DNA of 64,000 nucleotides from Luidia sarsii (GCA_949987565.1 OX465119.1:10301441-10365440), one strand, 5' to 3'. Positions 49,385 through 61,106 are shown, numbered from the stretch's first letter. Program-made: numbers and translations. Notes: a model not told the origin generated them from the sequence alone.

Positions 49385-49560
49385 ACCCCTACCCCTCTGC
49401 TCTATCTTCCCTTTGATCTCACCCTACCAGCCATCCTCTTTGTCCTCTGTCTGTCATCCATGTCCCTGTTACTCTCCCCTTCCTGTTTTGTTTTGGTCCC
49501 TGTCACTCTGCCTTTGAGAAAGGTCTTGCTAAGGATCGAAACCGCTACGCCCTCCATTGT
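49385..49560 (+). repeat. Family A copy with long pyrimidine-rich 5' part
   Basis: CTTCCCTTTGATCTCACCC and TCCCTGTCACTCTGCCTTTG precede the GAGAAAGGTCTTGCTAAGG motif. The upstream part matches the complement of 52800-52930, extending family A to about 240 bp. Confidence 0.8.
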
Positions 49561-49639
49561 TTAAAAAAATGGGAAACTGTTACAATTAAAGGAACACACT
49601 TATCAACTAACCAACCATCCGACCAATACCAACCAAGCA

Positions 49640-49735
49640 ACTATACATACAACCAACCAACCCACCCACCGATCGACCGACCGACTGACCAACCAACCAA
49701 CCAACCAACCAACCAACCAATTAAACTAACCACCC
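49640..49735. repeat. (CCAA)n microsatellite
   Basis: CCAACCAACCAA with CCGA and CCCA variants. Confidence 0.9.
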
Positions 49736-49794
49736 AAATGGCGTTCTTTTCTGCTAACGAATTATTCTACTATCAAAATTATACCTAGATTTGC

Positions 49795-50085
49795 ATTTTG
49801 GTAATTTTAGTCAGTAAGCAGTTTGCAACATTTTTGTATATCACTTTAAAATTATACCTTGTGCAATCTCATTTGAGATCGATTACAAATGCCATTCTTA
49901 ATAATTATGACTGTGAAATAAAAAAGAAAATCATATGAAAATACTTAAAATTATTTTTTTGCAAACTGCTTACTTGTCCTAAATAAATCTTAACAATTTA
50001 AATGGTTTACGTTTCGGTCCTAGACATTTCTCAGTCTACCTTTGAGAAAGGTCCTGCTAGGATCCAAACTTCAGCCCCTCTGCAT
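49795..50085. repeat. Two family A fragments
   Basis: 49795-49850 has the tail (GTAAGCAGTTTGCAACATT then GTATATCAC). 50030-50085 has CCTTTGAGAAAGGTCCTGCT and AGGATCCAAACTTCAG. Confidence 0.7.
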
Positions 50086-50874
50086 TTATTGTATTTCGAT
50101 GAGAAGAAACAGATCTGGCCTGTAACACTTGATAGTCTTCATCGATTCCCATAGGGTCCATTTAACTTCATCTAGTCCTTATAGAAAACAATTTTTATCA
50201 GGTGGCGCAGAACCTCACCGCTCGTACAAAGCACCGAACAAGTGTATAGGCTGTTTACACGCTGACAAAACCCGACTGGATAGCCGATTATATCCACGGG
50301 GGAGGTGAGGAGGGAGGGAGGGGGTGCCGCCTGACCTTAATGACCTTGGGCTCTGAGGTCATGACCCCGGCGACGACTCGAGCCTCCTGCGGTTACCCAG
50401 GTAACGGAAACGCTCGCCCGCCGAGGGAGTTAAATCCCCCATGCTTCGGCAAATTCTGACCCCCCCCAAAAAAAAAATCAAAAAAAAAAATCGCCAACTT
50501 TGATTTCTAACATCTTTATCTAGAGCTTTCATTTCGCAGGCATGCCTTCAACATAACAGCTGTTAGGTACCGGGGTAGTCGTTATTGCGCTTTGGAAGCG
50601 CGCTGCATTTTTTTTAATGGATATTTTTTTTCCGGCGCCGATTCGATTGGGAATCGGAGTGGGCCTGGGTAAATGGACACCGTCCCCGACTCGGGTATGG
50701 TCGGGGGAGATTAAATTGGCGAGAACTTCGCACGGCTCTAAGAAAGAACCTGCGCTAATTCCATTGGACCTGTTCTGTTAACCTTCGACCGGAGCGGGCA
50801 GCGAGGGAGGAGGTAAGGGTGAGTTTTTTGTCCTTTTTTTGAGCTGCTCTTGTGCTCGTATCTTGAGAGAATTC

Positions 50875-51018
50875 GAGTCAACTCGTACCCATGCAAACTC
50901 GTGCCCAACCAACTCGTACCCGCGCCAACTCGTACCCGCGCCAACTCGTACCCGCGCCAACTCGTACCCGCGCCAACTCGTACCCGCGCCAACTCGTACC
51001 CGCACCAACTCGTGCTCG
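50875..51018 (+). repeat. 16-bp minisatellite CAACTCGTACCCGCGC
   Basis: About nine copies. The complementary unit reappears in opposite orientation at 51768-51935. Confidence 0.93.
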
Positions 51019-51119
51019 TGATTAAGTTTGCTATTAAAATTAATAAATTATTTCAAAGTCAAACAATTAAAGGAAAACTGACTGGGAACGTTTTAATTTT
51101 TTTTTTAATAGTCAACTAT

Positions 51120-51400
51120 TCTTTGCCGTGGTGGGGGCGCCAGTCAGAAGTATTAACCTAGATCTGCCGTATATCTCCAGGGATCTCGCCCCGCTTTCAT
51201 TCGATACGCACAACAATTGTTGCAAACCTGGCTACAGCAGTCGGGCAATTGTTTTGCGTATCGAATGAAAGCGGGGGCGAGATCCCTGGAGATATGGGAC
51301 CGCCACCATCCAAAGGGCTGGATAGCTCAGATGGTAGAACGCGGGTACGGTAATCCAGAGGTCTCGGGTTCGAGTCCCGGTTCAGTCAAAGTTTTCTTTC
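51120..51400 (+). repeat. Hairpin repeat followed by tRNA-like SINE head
   Basis: The arms 51165-51205 and about 51255-51297 (CCAGGGATCTCGCCCC and GGGGCGAGATCCCTGG) flank CAACAATTGTTGC. The SINE head at 51315-51395 has GGATAGCTCAGATGG and GGGTTCGAGTCCCGGTTC and ends in AAAGTTTTCTTTC. Confidence 0.75.
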
Positions 51401-51764
51401 AAAAAAATAAATAATTTTGTTTGCTCCTTGGTTGTTAAAATGTGTCCATTTTGTTATAATGTTTTATTTTGTCCAAGTGAAGACACCTACGGTAATAGTC
51501 ATTTTAATTGCAACCTGACAATCTAATCATTTTGTTTAATTGTTTCGCTAAAATTACCACGAAGACATTTGTTTCCTCATTCACATGCAGAATTTAACAT
51601 TATGCACAAAGCAGAAATCCATCATTTTCACAAACCAACAACACAGCGATACAAATTACCCAACCGAAAATTCACCCACATTGGATCCCCTATAATAATA
51701 ACTGGACACTTCACAAAGGTTAGTTAGAATTCAAGTCAACTCGTTCTCCGTGCATTATTTTATG

Positions 51765-51935
51765 CGAGCACGAGTTGGTGCGGGCACGAGTTGGTGCGGG
51801 CACGTGTTGGTGCGGGCACGTGTTGGTGCGGGTACGAGTTGGCACGGGTACGAGTTGGCACGGGTACGAGTTGACCAAAATGGGCACGAGTCGGTCAGAG
51901 TACGAGTCGGTTTGGGTACGAGTTGACCTGTTCCC
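51765..51935 (-). repeat. 16-bp minisatellite, inverse orientation
   Basis: GCACGAGTTGGTGCGG and GTACGAGTTGGCACGG units, i.e. the complement of 50875-51018 with substitutions. Confidence 0.9.
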
Positions 51936-52059
51936 TCTTGAGAACAGAACGTTCCAAAGCTGCACCATGACTTTGGAACAATCTCTCCAGAGCCATCCAA
52001 TCACCACCATCACTGCGGTGCTTCAAGACAAATCTAAAAATATTTTTAAATTAAAATAT

Positions 52060-52235
52060 AAATGGTATTCAAAAATGTTGCAAACTGCTTACTGACTAAA
52101 ATTACCAAAGTGCAGATCTTAAAAATTAGTGGGCCTGACGTTTCGATCCTAGCAGGACCTTTCTCAAAGGCAGAGAAAGGTCCTGCTAGGATCGAAACGT
52201 CGGGCCCACTAAATTTTAAGATTAAAATATAAATG
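52060..52235. repeat. Family A inverted dimer
   Basis: A minus-orientation copy ends ...GACCTTTCTCAAAGGCAG and is met directly by a plus-orientation GAGAAAGGTCCTGCTAGGAT. The arms extend to GTGGGCCTGACGTTTCG and its complement. Confidence 0.9.
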
Positions 52236-52589
52236 TTATATTTTTTTTTATTTTGAAAGTACAATGCATAACAACCGGAGGCAATTAATAGCTTCGGTTT
52301 TGAAGGAGATGTATGCCGTTTAAAAAAAAATGTCTCCCAAGATTCAACTTTAAACCAAGGAAAACTAGCCTGTGCTTTCAGCTTTTGCCAAAAAAAAAAC
52401 AAGCACGAAGCTGGTGACTGGTGGCACTGGTGGCGGTTATTTTTAGAAAGAAAACGCCCATTATTCTGACTTCCACTTTCGTTTTTACTCGTTCTTGTTC
52501 GTGCATCCACTGAGCTGGTAAGTTTGAAAAGTGAAACTTACTTAGGGTTAGACGTGTACGACACGCGCCCTTTTTTAATTTAATTTAAT

Positions 52590-53115
52590 TCAATTCAATA
52601 CTAACATTTATTTCCATACTTCCACAAGCAACACATCAGAATGGATATCGTGAATTAAATAATATAATTATATAGTAACAGTATAACGAAGTGATATACA
52701 AAAATGATGCAAACTGCTTACTGACTAAAATTACCAAAATGCAAATCTAAAAATTTAGAGGGCCTGACGTTTCGATCCTAGCAGGACCTTTCTCAAAGGC
52801 AGAGTGACAAGGACAAAACAGATACATGTACACGAAGGAAGGGGAGAGAGTGAATAGGTCACGGATGAGAAACAAAGGACAAAGAGTAAAGCTGGTAGGG
52901 AGAGATCAAAGGGAAGGGCAAGGAGTAGGGTATAACGAAGCGTTAAACACACATTTGTTCATATAAAGAAGTTAAATAAAAGAAGGTGGGAAGTATATAG
53001 GGGCTGTTCATATAAGCCAAGGCTTGTAGAGAACAGCCTTGGCAGACAAATTAGACGTAAATACAGGAACAAGCAGACAAGAGAACACAAACAAGACGAT
53101 TAGACTGTGTAATGA
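52590..53115. repeat. Dispersed repeat H interrupted by a family A insertion
   Basis: Repeat H runs 52605-52692 and 52930-53115. Family A occupies 52693-52929, flanked by TATAACGAAGTG and TATAACGAAGCG, which look like a duplicated target. This gives a full-length family A unit of about 237 bp. Confidence 0.85.
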
Positions 53116-53119
53116 CCCA

Positions 53120-54470
53120 CACGATGGAGACCGAAGTGTCAGTGGGTTTCAAAAGGGGGAAAAATCACCGCGGAAGAAGAAACTGCAACGTGGGCGTGAT
53201 TGATTACAACGCCAGTCTCGACGAGAAAAAAAGAAGAAAAAGAAACAGGCAGCGATGACGTCACCCGTTGCTTTCTCCTCAATGAAAGACTTCCCGTCTC
53301 GCCCCCTTAACCAGCTCACGAAACTCGAACCATCATTTTTTTAGGGGGTCCCTAGGCCTAAGGTTGGCTTTACGCAATGTAGTCTGCTGGATTTCTATTG
53401 TAAAATAATTCACAATTTGTTGACTTTACGAGCGCAGTTAAGCGTAAGCATTATACAACTATCACGTATACACCCTTGATCATGAACTGCCGAATACGAC
53501 GAATGTTCGCTGGTTTCCAAGTATTGTACATTATACATTGACGGTACGCAGGTTTTGTGTTTATATTGTGGTTTCTTTTCAAGCTGATCCCTACAGAATA
53601 TAAATACACTGTTCAAAGGTGAGTTATTTCATGGAACTTTGTGTATATGGAATGAGTAAGAGACTAACGTCATTTTTCCATCTTTCTTTCCGCATAGCGT
53701 TCTCATAATAGCTTTGCAGTCAAGTCACAACTTACCGTATAGGCGGGCATACAGCACAGGCAGGCATACAGGCAGGCATACAGGAAGGCATAGACAGGCA
53801 GACAGACCAATAAAATTGGACGGGCAGACGACTTGACAACCTGTCCAAGATAAGATTAATGTCAATTCTCCCAATCTCTCTCTCTGGCTGATACGGGAGA
53901 CGACATCGACCCTGTGCAGACTAGATTTACCTCGATCGGGTATAATTATTTGAGAGAAACCTCAGATAATTATAGACGGTTTTGCCGCAAAAATACAAAT
54001 TAGACTCGCCCCAGTCTTCCCGCCTTCACAAGTTGACCTTCGGTAGCCCAGAAGATCAACAGGGAATTCAGAAAGGCCATAGAGTAAGTTCGGCCCAATT
54101 TAATTAATCTTTGTATTTGCGGTCTGTACCGAGCACCGGATGAACGCACTTTCTTATCAATCCTTTGCCTTCGGCTTCAGGAAATCAACATGTACGCCAT
54201 TTGCATTTTGTAACTGCTAGAATGCGCATTCACTTTTCGGGGAAAGCTTTACGGGGAAAACAACTTCGAGTCATATTTCATTCAGCTGTCGAGAAAGTAT
54301 AGGAACTAACCCGTTGCCCATCAACGTGGCCACGCTGGCAGACGAGCTTCCATGACCTTTCGCGCGTTTTTTTTTGTTTTTTGTCTTCAAGCGCAATTGA
54401 TGAAAGTACGTTACAAAATTGTTGCAAACGTGATGAAGCGATGGCTTTCGTGGTTTTGGGCGCGCGTCCA
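53120..54470. other. Intergenic stretch without a supportable gene
   Basis: It contains a short CAGGCATACAGG repeat at 53755-53800. No open frame has a recognisable product. Confidence 0.4.
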
Positions 54471-54484
54471 ATTCAATTCCCAGA

Positions 54485-54602
54485 GGGACAGGGGAGAGGG
54501 AGGGGGAGGGGGGACTGGAGAGGGGGGGGGGGGGAGGGAGGGGAGAGGGGGGACTAGTGGGGAGGGGGAGAGGAAGGGTGGTGGGAAGGAGGTAGGGGAG
54601 AT
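54485..54602 (+). repeat. G-rich tract, (GGGA/GGGG)n
   Basis: Runs of three to nine G separated by A or GA. Many possible four-run groupings are compatible with G-quadruplex formation. Confidence 0.9.
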
Positions 54603-54609
54603 TACTGAT

Positions 54610-55390
54610 TAGTTCTTTTCCAACACGAGAAACTGGTTGGGAGGAAGTTGTTTATAACTCACCGATTAGTTCCTGCAATCACGACACTATTTCTGTCGTG
54701 TTTTTGTTTGTTTGACAGTGTTGCGTATTTCGTTTGAATTTCCGTTAAAAAATAATGATGGAATTAAGGATTCCCAGAAGGCAGTTTGCCTTGCAAGTCT
54801 TTGGGTGACGCTTTTGGAAATCTGTTTAAGCCTGGCCGACATAAATGTTTACATGTACTGAATTGTACTTTGCGCAATACCGTTGCGAGTGGTATCCGCC
54901 ATGCGGCCCCCTTCTCCGCTCGTTGCTTGCGCACGTCGTGTACCATTCCCTTATATCGTCGTAGCTCGCATGACCACTTGCCGTGTGCGTGCGGATCGGA
55001 CGGCTGCGTGCACGCCCGTACGCAGTGTGCGGACACGTGTATGGGACACGCGCTGTTGTGAAGTGACACGGCGGTAGTACGACAAGCTCGGATCTGGCGT
55101 GGTGGTGCCGCTGTGCCGTGGCCTGAGTGCGTACGGCCCGGACATATGCTCGGAACCGTACTGGAGAGACCACCTTAGACAAGGCTTGGCTTATATAGCT
55201 ACACTCAGGTATCATTTAGCCACATTTTACACAAAAGGCGATTTTTTTTCCCTCGCCGTGATTACGGCAACGGTTTCCAAAATCGACAAAATGTAAAAAC
55301 AGCACACGACAACCAAACAACCGTGAACGAAGATGCCCAATACTCGGACAGACTGAATGTCATTCGATCGTTATACGTTCCGTGTGCACC
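54610..55390. other. CpG-rich unique stretch without a clear gene
   Basis: 54880-55150 is noticeably rich in CG dinucleotides, unlike its surroundings, and contains many CACGTG-like and GTACGC pieces. Overlapping frames on both strands look random. A CpG-rich regulatory segment or an old DNA transposon are possible. Confidence 0.35.
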
Positions 55391-55394
55391 TCGA

Positions 55395-56112
55395 TCCTCT
55401 TCCCCCTCCTTCCTCCACCCTCTCCCCTCATCCCATCACCTCCTCACTCTCACTCCTCCCTTTCCTCTCCTTCCTCTCCATCCTTCACCTCCTTTTCTCA
55501 CCTTCCTCCCCCTCAACCCTCTCACCCTCCACCCTGTCTCCCTCTCCCCTCCCTTCTCATCCCTCCCCTCCCCTCCCTTCCTCCCCTCCCTTTCCTCCCC
55601 TCCCCTCTCCCTCCCCTCACTCCTCCCCTTACTCCCCTTCTCCCCTCCTCCCCTCCCCTCCTCAACCTCCCCTCCCCTCCTCTCCTCCCTCCTCAACCTC
55701 CCCTTCCTCCCCTCCCCTCTCCCTCCCCTCACTCCTCCCCTTTCTCCCCTCCCTCTCCTTCACCTCTCCCCTCCCCTCGTTCCTCCCCTTCCTTTCCTTC
55801 CCCCTCCCATTTCTCCCCTCCCTCTCCTTCACCCTCTCCCTTCCCCCCACTCCTCCCCTTCCTTCTGGGCCCCTCCACCTCCCCCCTCCCTCCCCCCTCC
55901 CCTCCGCAGTCCACCCTATCCCCTCACCCCTCCCCTTCCTTCCATCCTCCACCCTCTCCTCCTCCCCCTCCCCTTCTTCCCCCCTTCCTCCACTCCTCCA
56001 CTCTCTACCCCTCCTCCCCTCCCCTTCCCCCCCCTTCACCCTCTCCTCCTCCCCTTCCTCCCCTCCCCTTCTTCTCCCTCCCCCTCCACCCTCTCCTCCC
56101 TTCCCATGCCTC
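55395..56112. repeat. Polypyrimidine tract (CCCTCC/CCTCCTC)n
   Basis: C/T-only on the plus strand for about 700 bp. The long Pro/Ser/Leu frames here are artefacts. Confidence 0.96.
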
Positions 56113-56404
56113 CTTAATACCACTCCACAATCGGAGTCTTTGGAATTTCCCTGTTTGCTCAAGCGCTTGTCAATCGCGCTGGTCCTCTTACCTGACAAAA
56201 GAAGACCATTGTAACGGCCTCTTCTCAGCTCATAGCAAGCAGACCCTTAAAAATGGCACCCATCCATTGTGTATAGTTTTGGTTGTACTCTGCTAAGAAA
56301 CCCGTCCCTCACACCATTTCGGGGGGCCTTGCTTCGGTCGGGATTATCCAAAGCCTTCCAATTCTGTCAAACTCATTTCATTTTCATCGATTTTATTTCC
56401 AACC

Positions 56405-56575
56405 AGAAGTTAAAATACAAAAACAGTTGCAAACTGCTCACTGACTAAAAATGATCTGCAATACATACATCTCAAAAGTTAGACTTAGAGGTCCTAGCAG
56501 GATCGTTTTTTTTTTCAAAGGAAGATCCTGCTAGGATCGAAACCTGAGCAGGCCCTCTAAGTTTTTAGATTCATT
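56405..56575. repeat. Family A inverted dimer
   Basis: CAGTTGCAAACTGCTCACTG, then GAGGTCCTAGCAGGATCG, a T run and AAGATCCTGCTAGGATCGAA in opposing orientation. Confidence 0.8.
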
Positions 56576-56579
56576 TCCA

Positions 56580-58260
56580 ACCATCTAAAGCGCTATTCCA
56601 AGTGATGAAGCGATGTCCACAAACTGCCAACTGACTTAAACGACCGAAAGCATGACGAAGCCTTAGCCCAAGCTCAAACCGCGGTTTCAAAGAGACGTAG
56701 CACCCAGGCCCCTTTCCAAAACCCGGCCTAGGCTCATGCTCAGGCTTTATCTCCATTTCTTAAATCTATTTTTTTTTAAAGTACAAGGCATGAAAACGGG
56801 AGGCCTTTGGCTTCGTTTTTTTTTTCCATGTTTCACTTCATTTTGAAAGAAAAAAATCCGAAGCACAAACTTCACCAAAGAACTCCACCCATGTGATTTC
56901 AGCTTTTGGATAACAGAGGCGAAGCCTAAGGTCGGATTTGGATAAAGGGCCTTGCATTTTGAAAGAAGAAGAAGAAGAAGAAAATAATCCAAATAAGCTT
57001 CAACTTCAACAAAAACTCCAACCTACGATTTCAGCTTTTGGATGACAGGTTCAGGAAAGGCGTCCTGTAGTGTCACTGCAACCTTTTCAGTGCAATTATT
57101 CTTTGTGTTGGCGGTATCCTGACCCGCGCGCCTGCGCTGTCGGTTTTTTTTCTTACCGAGCAACTCGTCCGCACAGAATCGGTCGGTGACAGCCGAGGTA
57201 GAGCCAGTGGATTGGATAGCGCAGGCGCCACGCATCAGTGCGTTCACAGTTCACACTGTCGCTCTTCAGGAGCGGCCGATAGCCTCAGCACTTCCACCCC
57301 GTTGCTAGTGACAGGTATATCATCAGATCAGAGAGGCGCCAAGCCCGTATACTTCCTCCCGAAACGGCCAACACGAACGAGACCGGGTCATCATCACAGT
57401 CCTCCGAACATCCTCTCCTATAAAGCTACGCACACGGTTGGGGAAATTGGCAGAGCAACGTGCTGTTCACTGATCGATACACACACACACGCTGCCACAG
57501 GAAAGAGTCCAACAAAATAGGGACAAAAGTAGAAAGTGCAAACAAACAGTATACTGGGTCGAATACACGTCAAGGTTTGTTTTTCTGTCATTTTTTTTTT
57601 ATCACCAGCGCATTCCGGGTGTATTGTACTTCGTGCGTGTACGATCGAACGAGCTCAGCTCACCTTGCTCATTCGAACACCACACACGGGAACTGGAAGA
57701 TCACATTTCATCTTCGTCCACTCCGTACCAGCGCCGGCGTGTCTACCTCCAGTGGACGGTGAGTTGCCACGAATTTCCAGCTCCAACCTTTGCAAACATG
57801 TGTAGCTCTTGGAGAAATGTGTGCAATTCTCTTCGGCAATTGCGTTTATAGATGACCCGCTTGCTTTCTGCAGCTTACGCTTCGTGTTTTCACAGAAACG
57901 CTTCTGGTAATTTCATTGTGATATTGCTGTACTGGCGACGGGGTGATTTTATTATTACCCGCAGTCGAACGTGAAATCATTTGTGTCGACACTATACATG
58001 TTTTTACCGAGTCACAGAAACGTGAGTTCTGTGGGTTAAATGGTAGATAGGCATTGCGTATGTGTGACGGGTATATTGATTAAATTCTTTCTTCTTTAAC
58101 TTCACTGTCGAAATAATTGCGCACGTTTTGGACGTTGTGCCGCTTTTCAGCGAGTATTTGCCTAGCTAGCTGTGCTGAATGAAATTGTGTGAGATATTTA
58201 GAATATTCAAAGTAACAGATCACACAAATGTGTGATTGAAAATCTCACACAAATAAAGTT
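56580..58260. other. Intergenic; possible 5' UTR or promoter zone of the downstream symporter gene
   Basis: 56640-56950 has diverged family C-like pieces (GCCTAGGCTCATGCTCAGGC). A GT donor-like GGACGGTGAGTTGCC at about 57757 could end a noncoding first exon, but nothing confirms it. Confidence 0.3.
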
Positions 58261-58264
58261 TGAG

Positions 58265-58315
58265 AAATGTGTCGATCCTAGCAGAACCTTTCTCAAAGGC
58301 AGAGTGACAAGGATT
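58265..58315 (-). repeat. Family A fragment
   Basis: GTCGATCCTAGCAGAACCTT then TCTCAAAGGCAGAGTGACAA. Confidence 0.75.
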
Positions 58316-58324
58316 AAGACGTAA

Positions 58325-58640
58325 GCGGTGTAAGCCTCCATCCCTATTGGTCGTAGACTGCCATCCAAGGCTGACAAATAGAACTGGGAGGGGTGACTAG
58401 TCTGAAGCAAGGCAAGAGCCTCCATCCCTATTGGTCGTAGACTGCCATCCATATAAGGCTGACAAATAGAACTGAGAGGGGTTACTAGTCTGAAGCAAGG
58501 CATAAGCCTCCATCCATATTGGTGGTAGACAGCCAGCCAGGGCTGACAAATAGAACTGGGAGGGTTGACTAGTCTGAAGCAAGGCACAAGTCTCCATCCC
58601 TATTGGTGGTAGGCTGCCATCCAAGACTAAAGGGAAGGTT
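58325..58640. repeat. Tandem repeat of about 80-85 bp, four copies
   Basis: Each unit has CTCCATCCCTATTGGTCGTA, AGGCTGACAAATAGAACTGG and GACTAGTCTGAAGCAAGGCA. Confidence 0.9.
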
Positions 58641-59267
58641 GACGAATTTTGAGCAAGGCATCAACCTCCTCCGGTCCATTCCTCCCAAAAGCTGTCCATA
58701 GCCCCATCGGCTGTGCAGTGTGTGCACCGCCGACCCTGATCAACAAATAGAACGCATCGAATGGAAGGGCGGAGAAGATTGAGTGGTGTGCAGCGATGAC
58801 ATAAGACTCCCTTCTCCTTTTGTCAAGAGTATCGCCGCCCAAGGACTCCCAAACACAGCAAGGATGGGCTACCAGTCCACCGCCTCCATCCCCACCCCGA
58901 TGGCATGCAGTGTACACTGCCAGCGAAAAGCAAACAAACTGACCCTGTAAAGGCGGGTACGTGTATCTCTCGCTCGAGGCGAAATAAGCTCCGCCCTTCC
59001 CTCTCGGTTTCTCGTTGACTGGACTAGACGGTCAGCTTTGGGTCGGGCTGCCGCCTCGAGACCCATGGACAGACTCCGTCCCAAACCAGCGGGTCGATGT
59101 CACCGAAAGCCGTGTCCGCACTGGACTTAATTTTTGGAAGGTTTTACCGAGACGATGGGAAAAACAAAAATGGTCAAATGTAATCACTGTCCGCACTTGG
59201 ACTTCCGACACGGGAAAATCTTACTGAGACCGTGGTAGAAGTTACCGAGCTGGCAGTATAATGACTT

Positions 59268-59565
59268 ATGAGGGCGCATTCCGTGACCTTTCCCCATGGG
59301 TGCAGAACACTAAATCGAGCTCCCGTTGAATACTGTATATGTACAAAATCACTCACTTTCAAAGCCAATTATCCCATGCCCAAAAGTCTCTCAGTTCTTG
59401 TGGCTATACTTAAAATTGTAGCTTGGACCTTCATCTCTCAGATTCTTTTCAATTTTAGTGCTCTTAGCCGATTAGATTTTTTGCTAATTACCCCCAGAAA
59501 AAAAAACAACCCCAAAATGTGTAGCCGTCCAAGCCGAATTTCTGCAAGGATTTTGGGATAGTGTG
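59268..59565 (+). repeat. Dispersed repeat D, plus-strand copy
   Basis: Inverted match to 5250-5520. The open frames of both copies keep NRAP, FKANY, PKSLSVLVA and FISQILFNFSAL. Confidence 0.75.
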
Positions 59566-59589
59566 ATACAATGCACAACGCATGCGTAG

Positions 59590-59935
59590 TGACCTGTGCA
59601 GCATGACCTCGCTCCCGTGTGCCGCTTTTACCGACTCGCTCTGCGTGCACCTCCGCACTGGACTTATCGTCTCGGTAAAAGTGACCAGGTAACTTTTCCT
59701 GGGCAAAAGTTGGCCGGTAAAAGTAACCGCTGGACTCGGGAAAAGTTACTGAGAGGAAAACGTCCCAGACTGTCCGCACTGGACTTAAAATGGGAAGAGT
59801 TCCCATCGTCTCGGTAAAAGTTCCCATCGTCTCGGTAAAAGTTCCCATCGTCTCGGTAAAAGTTCCCATCGTCTCGGTAAAAGTTCCCAACGTCTAAGAT
59901 TGCCCGAAAAAAGTCCAATGCGGACAGGGCTAAAC
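59590..59935. repeat. CTCGGTAAAAGT repeat element with 20-bp tandem core
   Basis: Five copies of AAAGTTCCCATCGTCTCGGT at 59800-59890 and related TCTCGGTAAAAGTGACC pieces at 59670-59760. GTCCGCACTGGACTTAA recurs here and at 59115. It is probably a foldback element. Confidence 0.7.
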
Positions 59936-60075
59936 TCGTCGTACACCTTGCGATCAATCGATGCACACAGCCACACAGTAACCATACGGTGGTGTGTCAC
60001 AACTCACGATGGGTTATCCATCGTGAGTTGAGTGACGGATGCGTCGTCTAAAGCTTTGTGAAATCCCTCACCCAT
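59925..60075 (-). repeat. Family F MITE, inverted copy
   Basis: GTCACAACTCACGATGGGTT, ATCCATCGTGAGTTGAGTGA and AAGCTTTGTGAAATCCCTC are the complement of the family order. Confidence 0.7.
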
Positions 60076-60189
60076 AAGGGCTCAGATGGAAGATTGGAGA
60101 GTTTGTCGAGCCGAAGCACGGAGCGGAAAGTTTGCGTTGGCGGCGAGTAAATGGCTTTTCACACTTCGAAAAATCTCCGTGACCTGTGT

Positions 60190-60660
60190 CCACTAGACTG
60201 AGCTTTTTCACACTGCACGATTTCAACTCGGCGTCGACCCGTGTAGAGCGCGCGACACGTGTTGAAACCAACCCTGCTCGGGAGGTGGGTTGAGAGCGGT
60301 CGACCCGTGTTGAGAAGTTCGACAGTGAAATCCGTAGTGTGAACGTCTCTGGGTTGAGTTCGACCCGTGTAAGGTATATAACGGCCGATATGCATGCGTG
60401 GCAGCATCACACTGTAGTTATGTGGCACTAAAGGTCTATCCGTGTTGAAAGCGCGATACTGTGTGTAGTGTACGTGAAACGATCGCGCAATACACGGGTC
60501 GAAACGTTACACGTGTCGAGCAAATGCCGGTGTTGCGGTGAGAAGTGTGAACACGGAGCGATAGTGTACCCGTGTTGAAAGTGACCCGTGTTTGACTCGG
60601 GTCGGACCCATGTAGATTTCGACACGGATCGGACGTTCATAGTGTGAATAAGGCCCATTA
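60190..60660. mobile_element. Non-autonomous DNA transposon with GACCCGTGT sub-repeats
   Basis: The ends GAGCTTTTTCACACT (left) and AGTGTGAATAAGGCCC (right) are imperfect inverted repeats. Internally, GACCCGTGT/ACACGGGTC occurs many times in both orientations. It lies about 300 bp upstream of the symporter start codon. Confidence 0.6.
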
Positions 60661-60959
60661 TAAGGCATCTCCAGTTGGACCGCATTTTGTTAGCATCGTG
60701 TTACACGTATTGAACAGGTTCGGATACATCATTAGTCTGGTATTTGTCCAAGTTATAGGTAGTTATTTTGTAGCCTTATAATGGTCTAAATAAATGTTTC
60801 TCTTCTCTTTCTGTTTCTCTGCTCTTTCCCTTTCTCCGGTCCTTCAAGGCCGAGCCTCGTTTTCGACAGGGTCAGGGCTTGACCTCGCTCCCATCGTCGT
60901 GGTATTTCTACCCTCTCGTTGTCACTCTTTGAGAGAGAGAGAGAGAGCAGCCCGTCGCC

Positions 60960-61106
60960 ATGGCAATGGCCCCGCCCACTTTCCACGTGGCCGACTACCT
61001 GGTCTTCGCCTGCATGCTGGCCGTGTCTGCCTCCATCGGTATCTTCTACGCGGTGTCCAGCCGACGCCAGGCCTCGTCTGGGGAGTACATGCTGGCCAGC
61101 CGACAG
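60960..61106 (+). CDS. SLC5-family sodium/solute symporter, first coding exon (partial gene)
   Basis: SLC5 proteins use the sodium gradient to import small solutes across the plasma membrane. This exon codes 49 residues from a GTCGCCATGG start context (second ATG two codons later) to a GTGGGT donor in phase 0. HVADYLVFACML followed by AVSASIGIFYAV is the first transmembrane helix, and SSGEYMLASRQ matches the conserved loop after it ('..T..D[FY]L.GGR.M' in the monocarboxylate, multivitamin and iodide branch). The closest branch appears to be SLC5A5/6/8/12, without further resolution. The next exon should begin the second helix; no in-phase candidate is visible up to 64000, so the rest lies outside. 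Confidence 0.75.

Noticed and set aside
51310..51400. Functional tRNA gene
   Set aside because: Box A and box B are good, but stems mispair and the AAAGTTTTCTTT tail is shared with several other copies.
55323..56296. Three overlapping frames of 264-304 codons
   Set aside because: Polypyrimidine tract, no composition or motif of a real protein.
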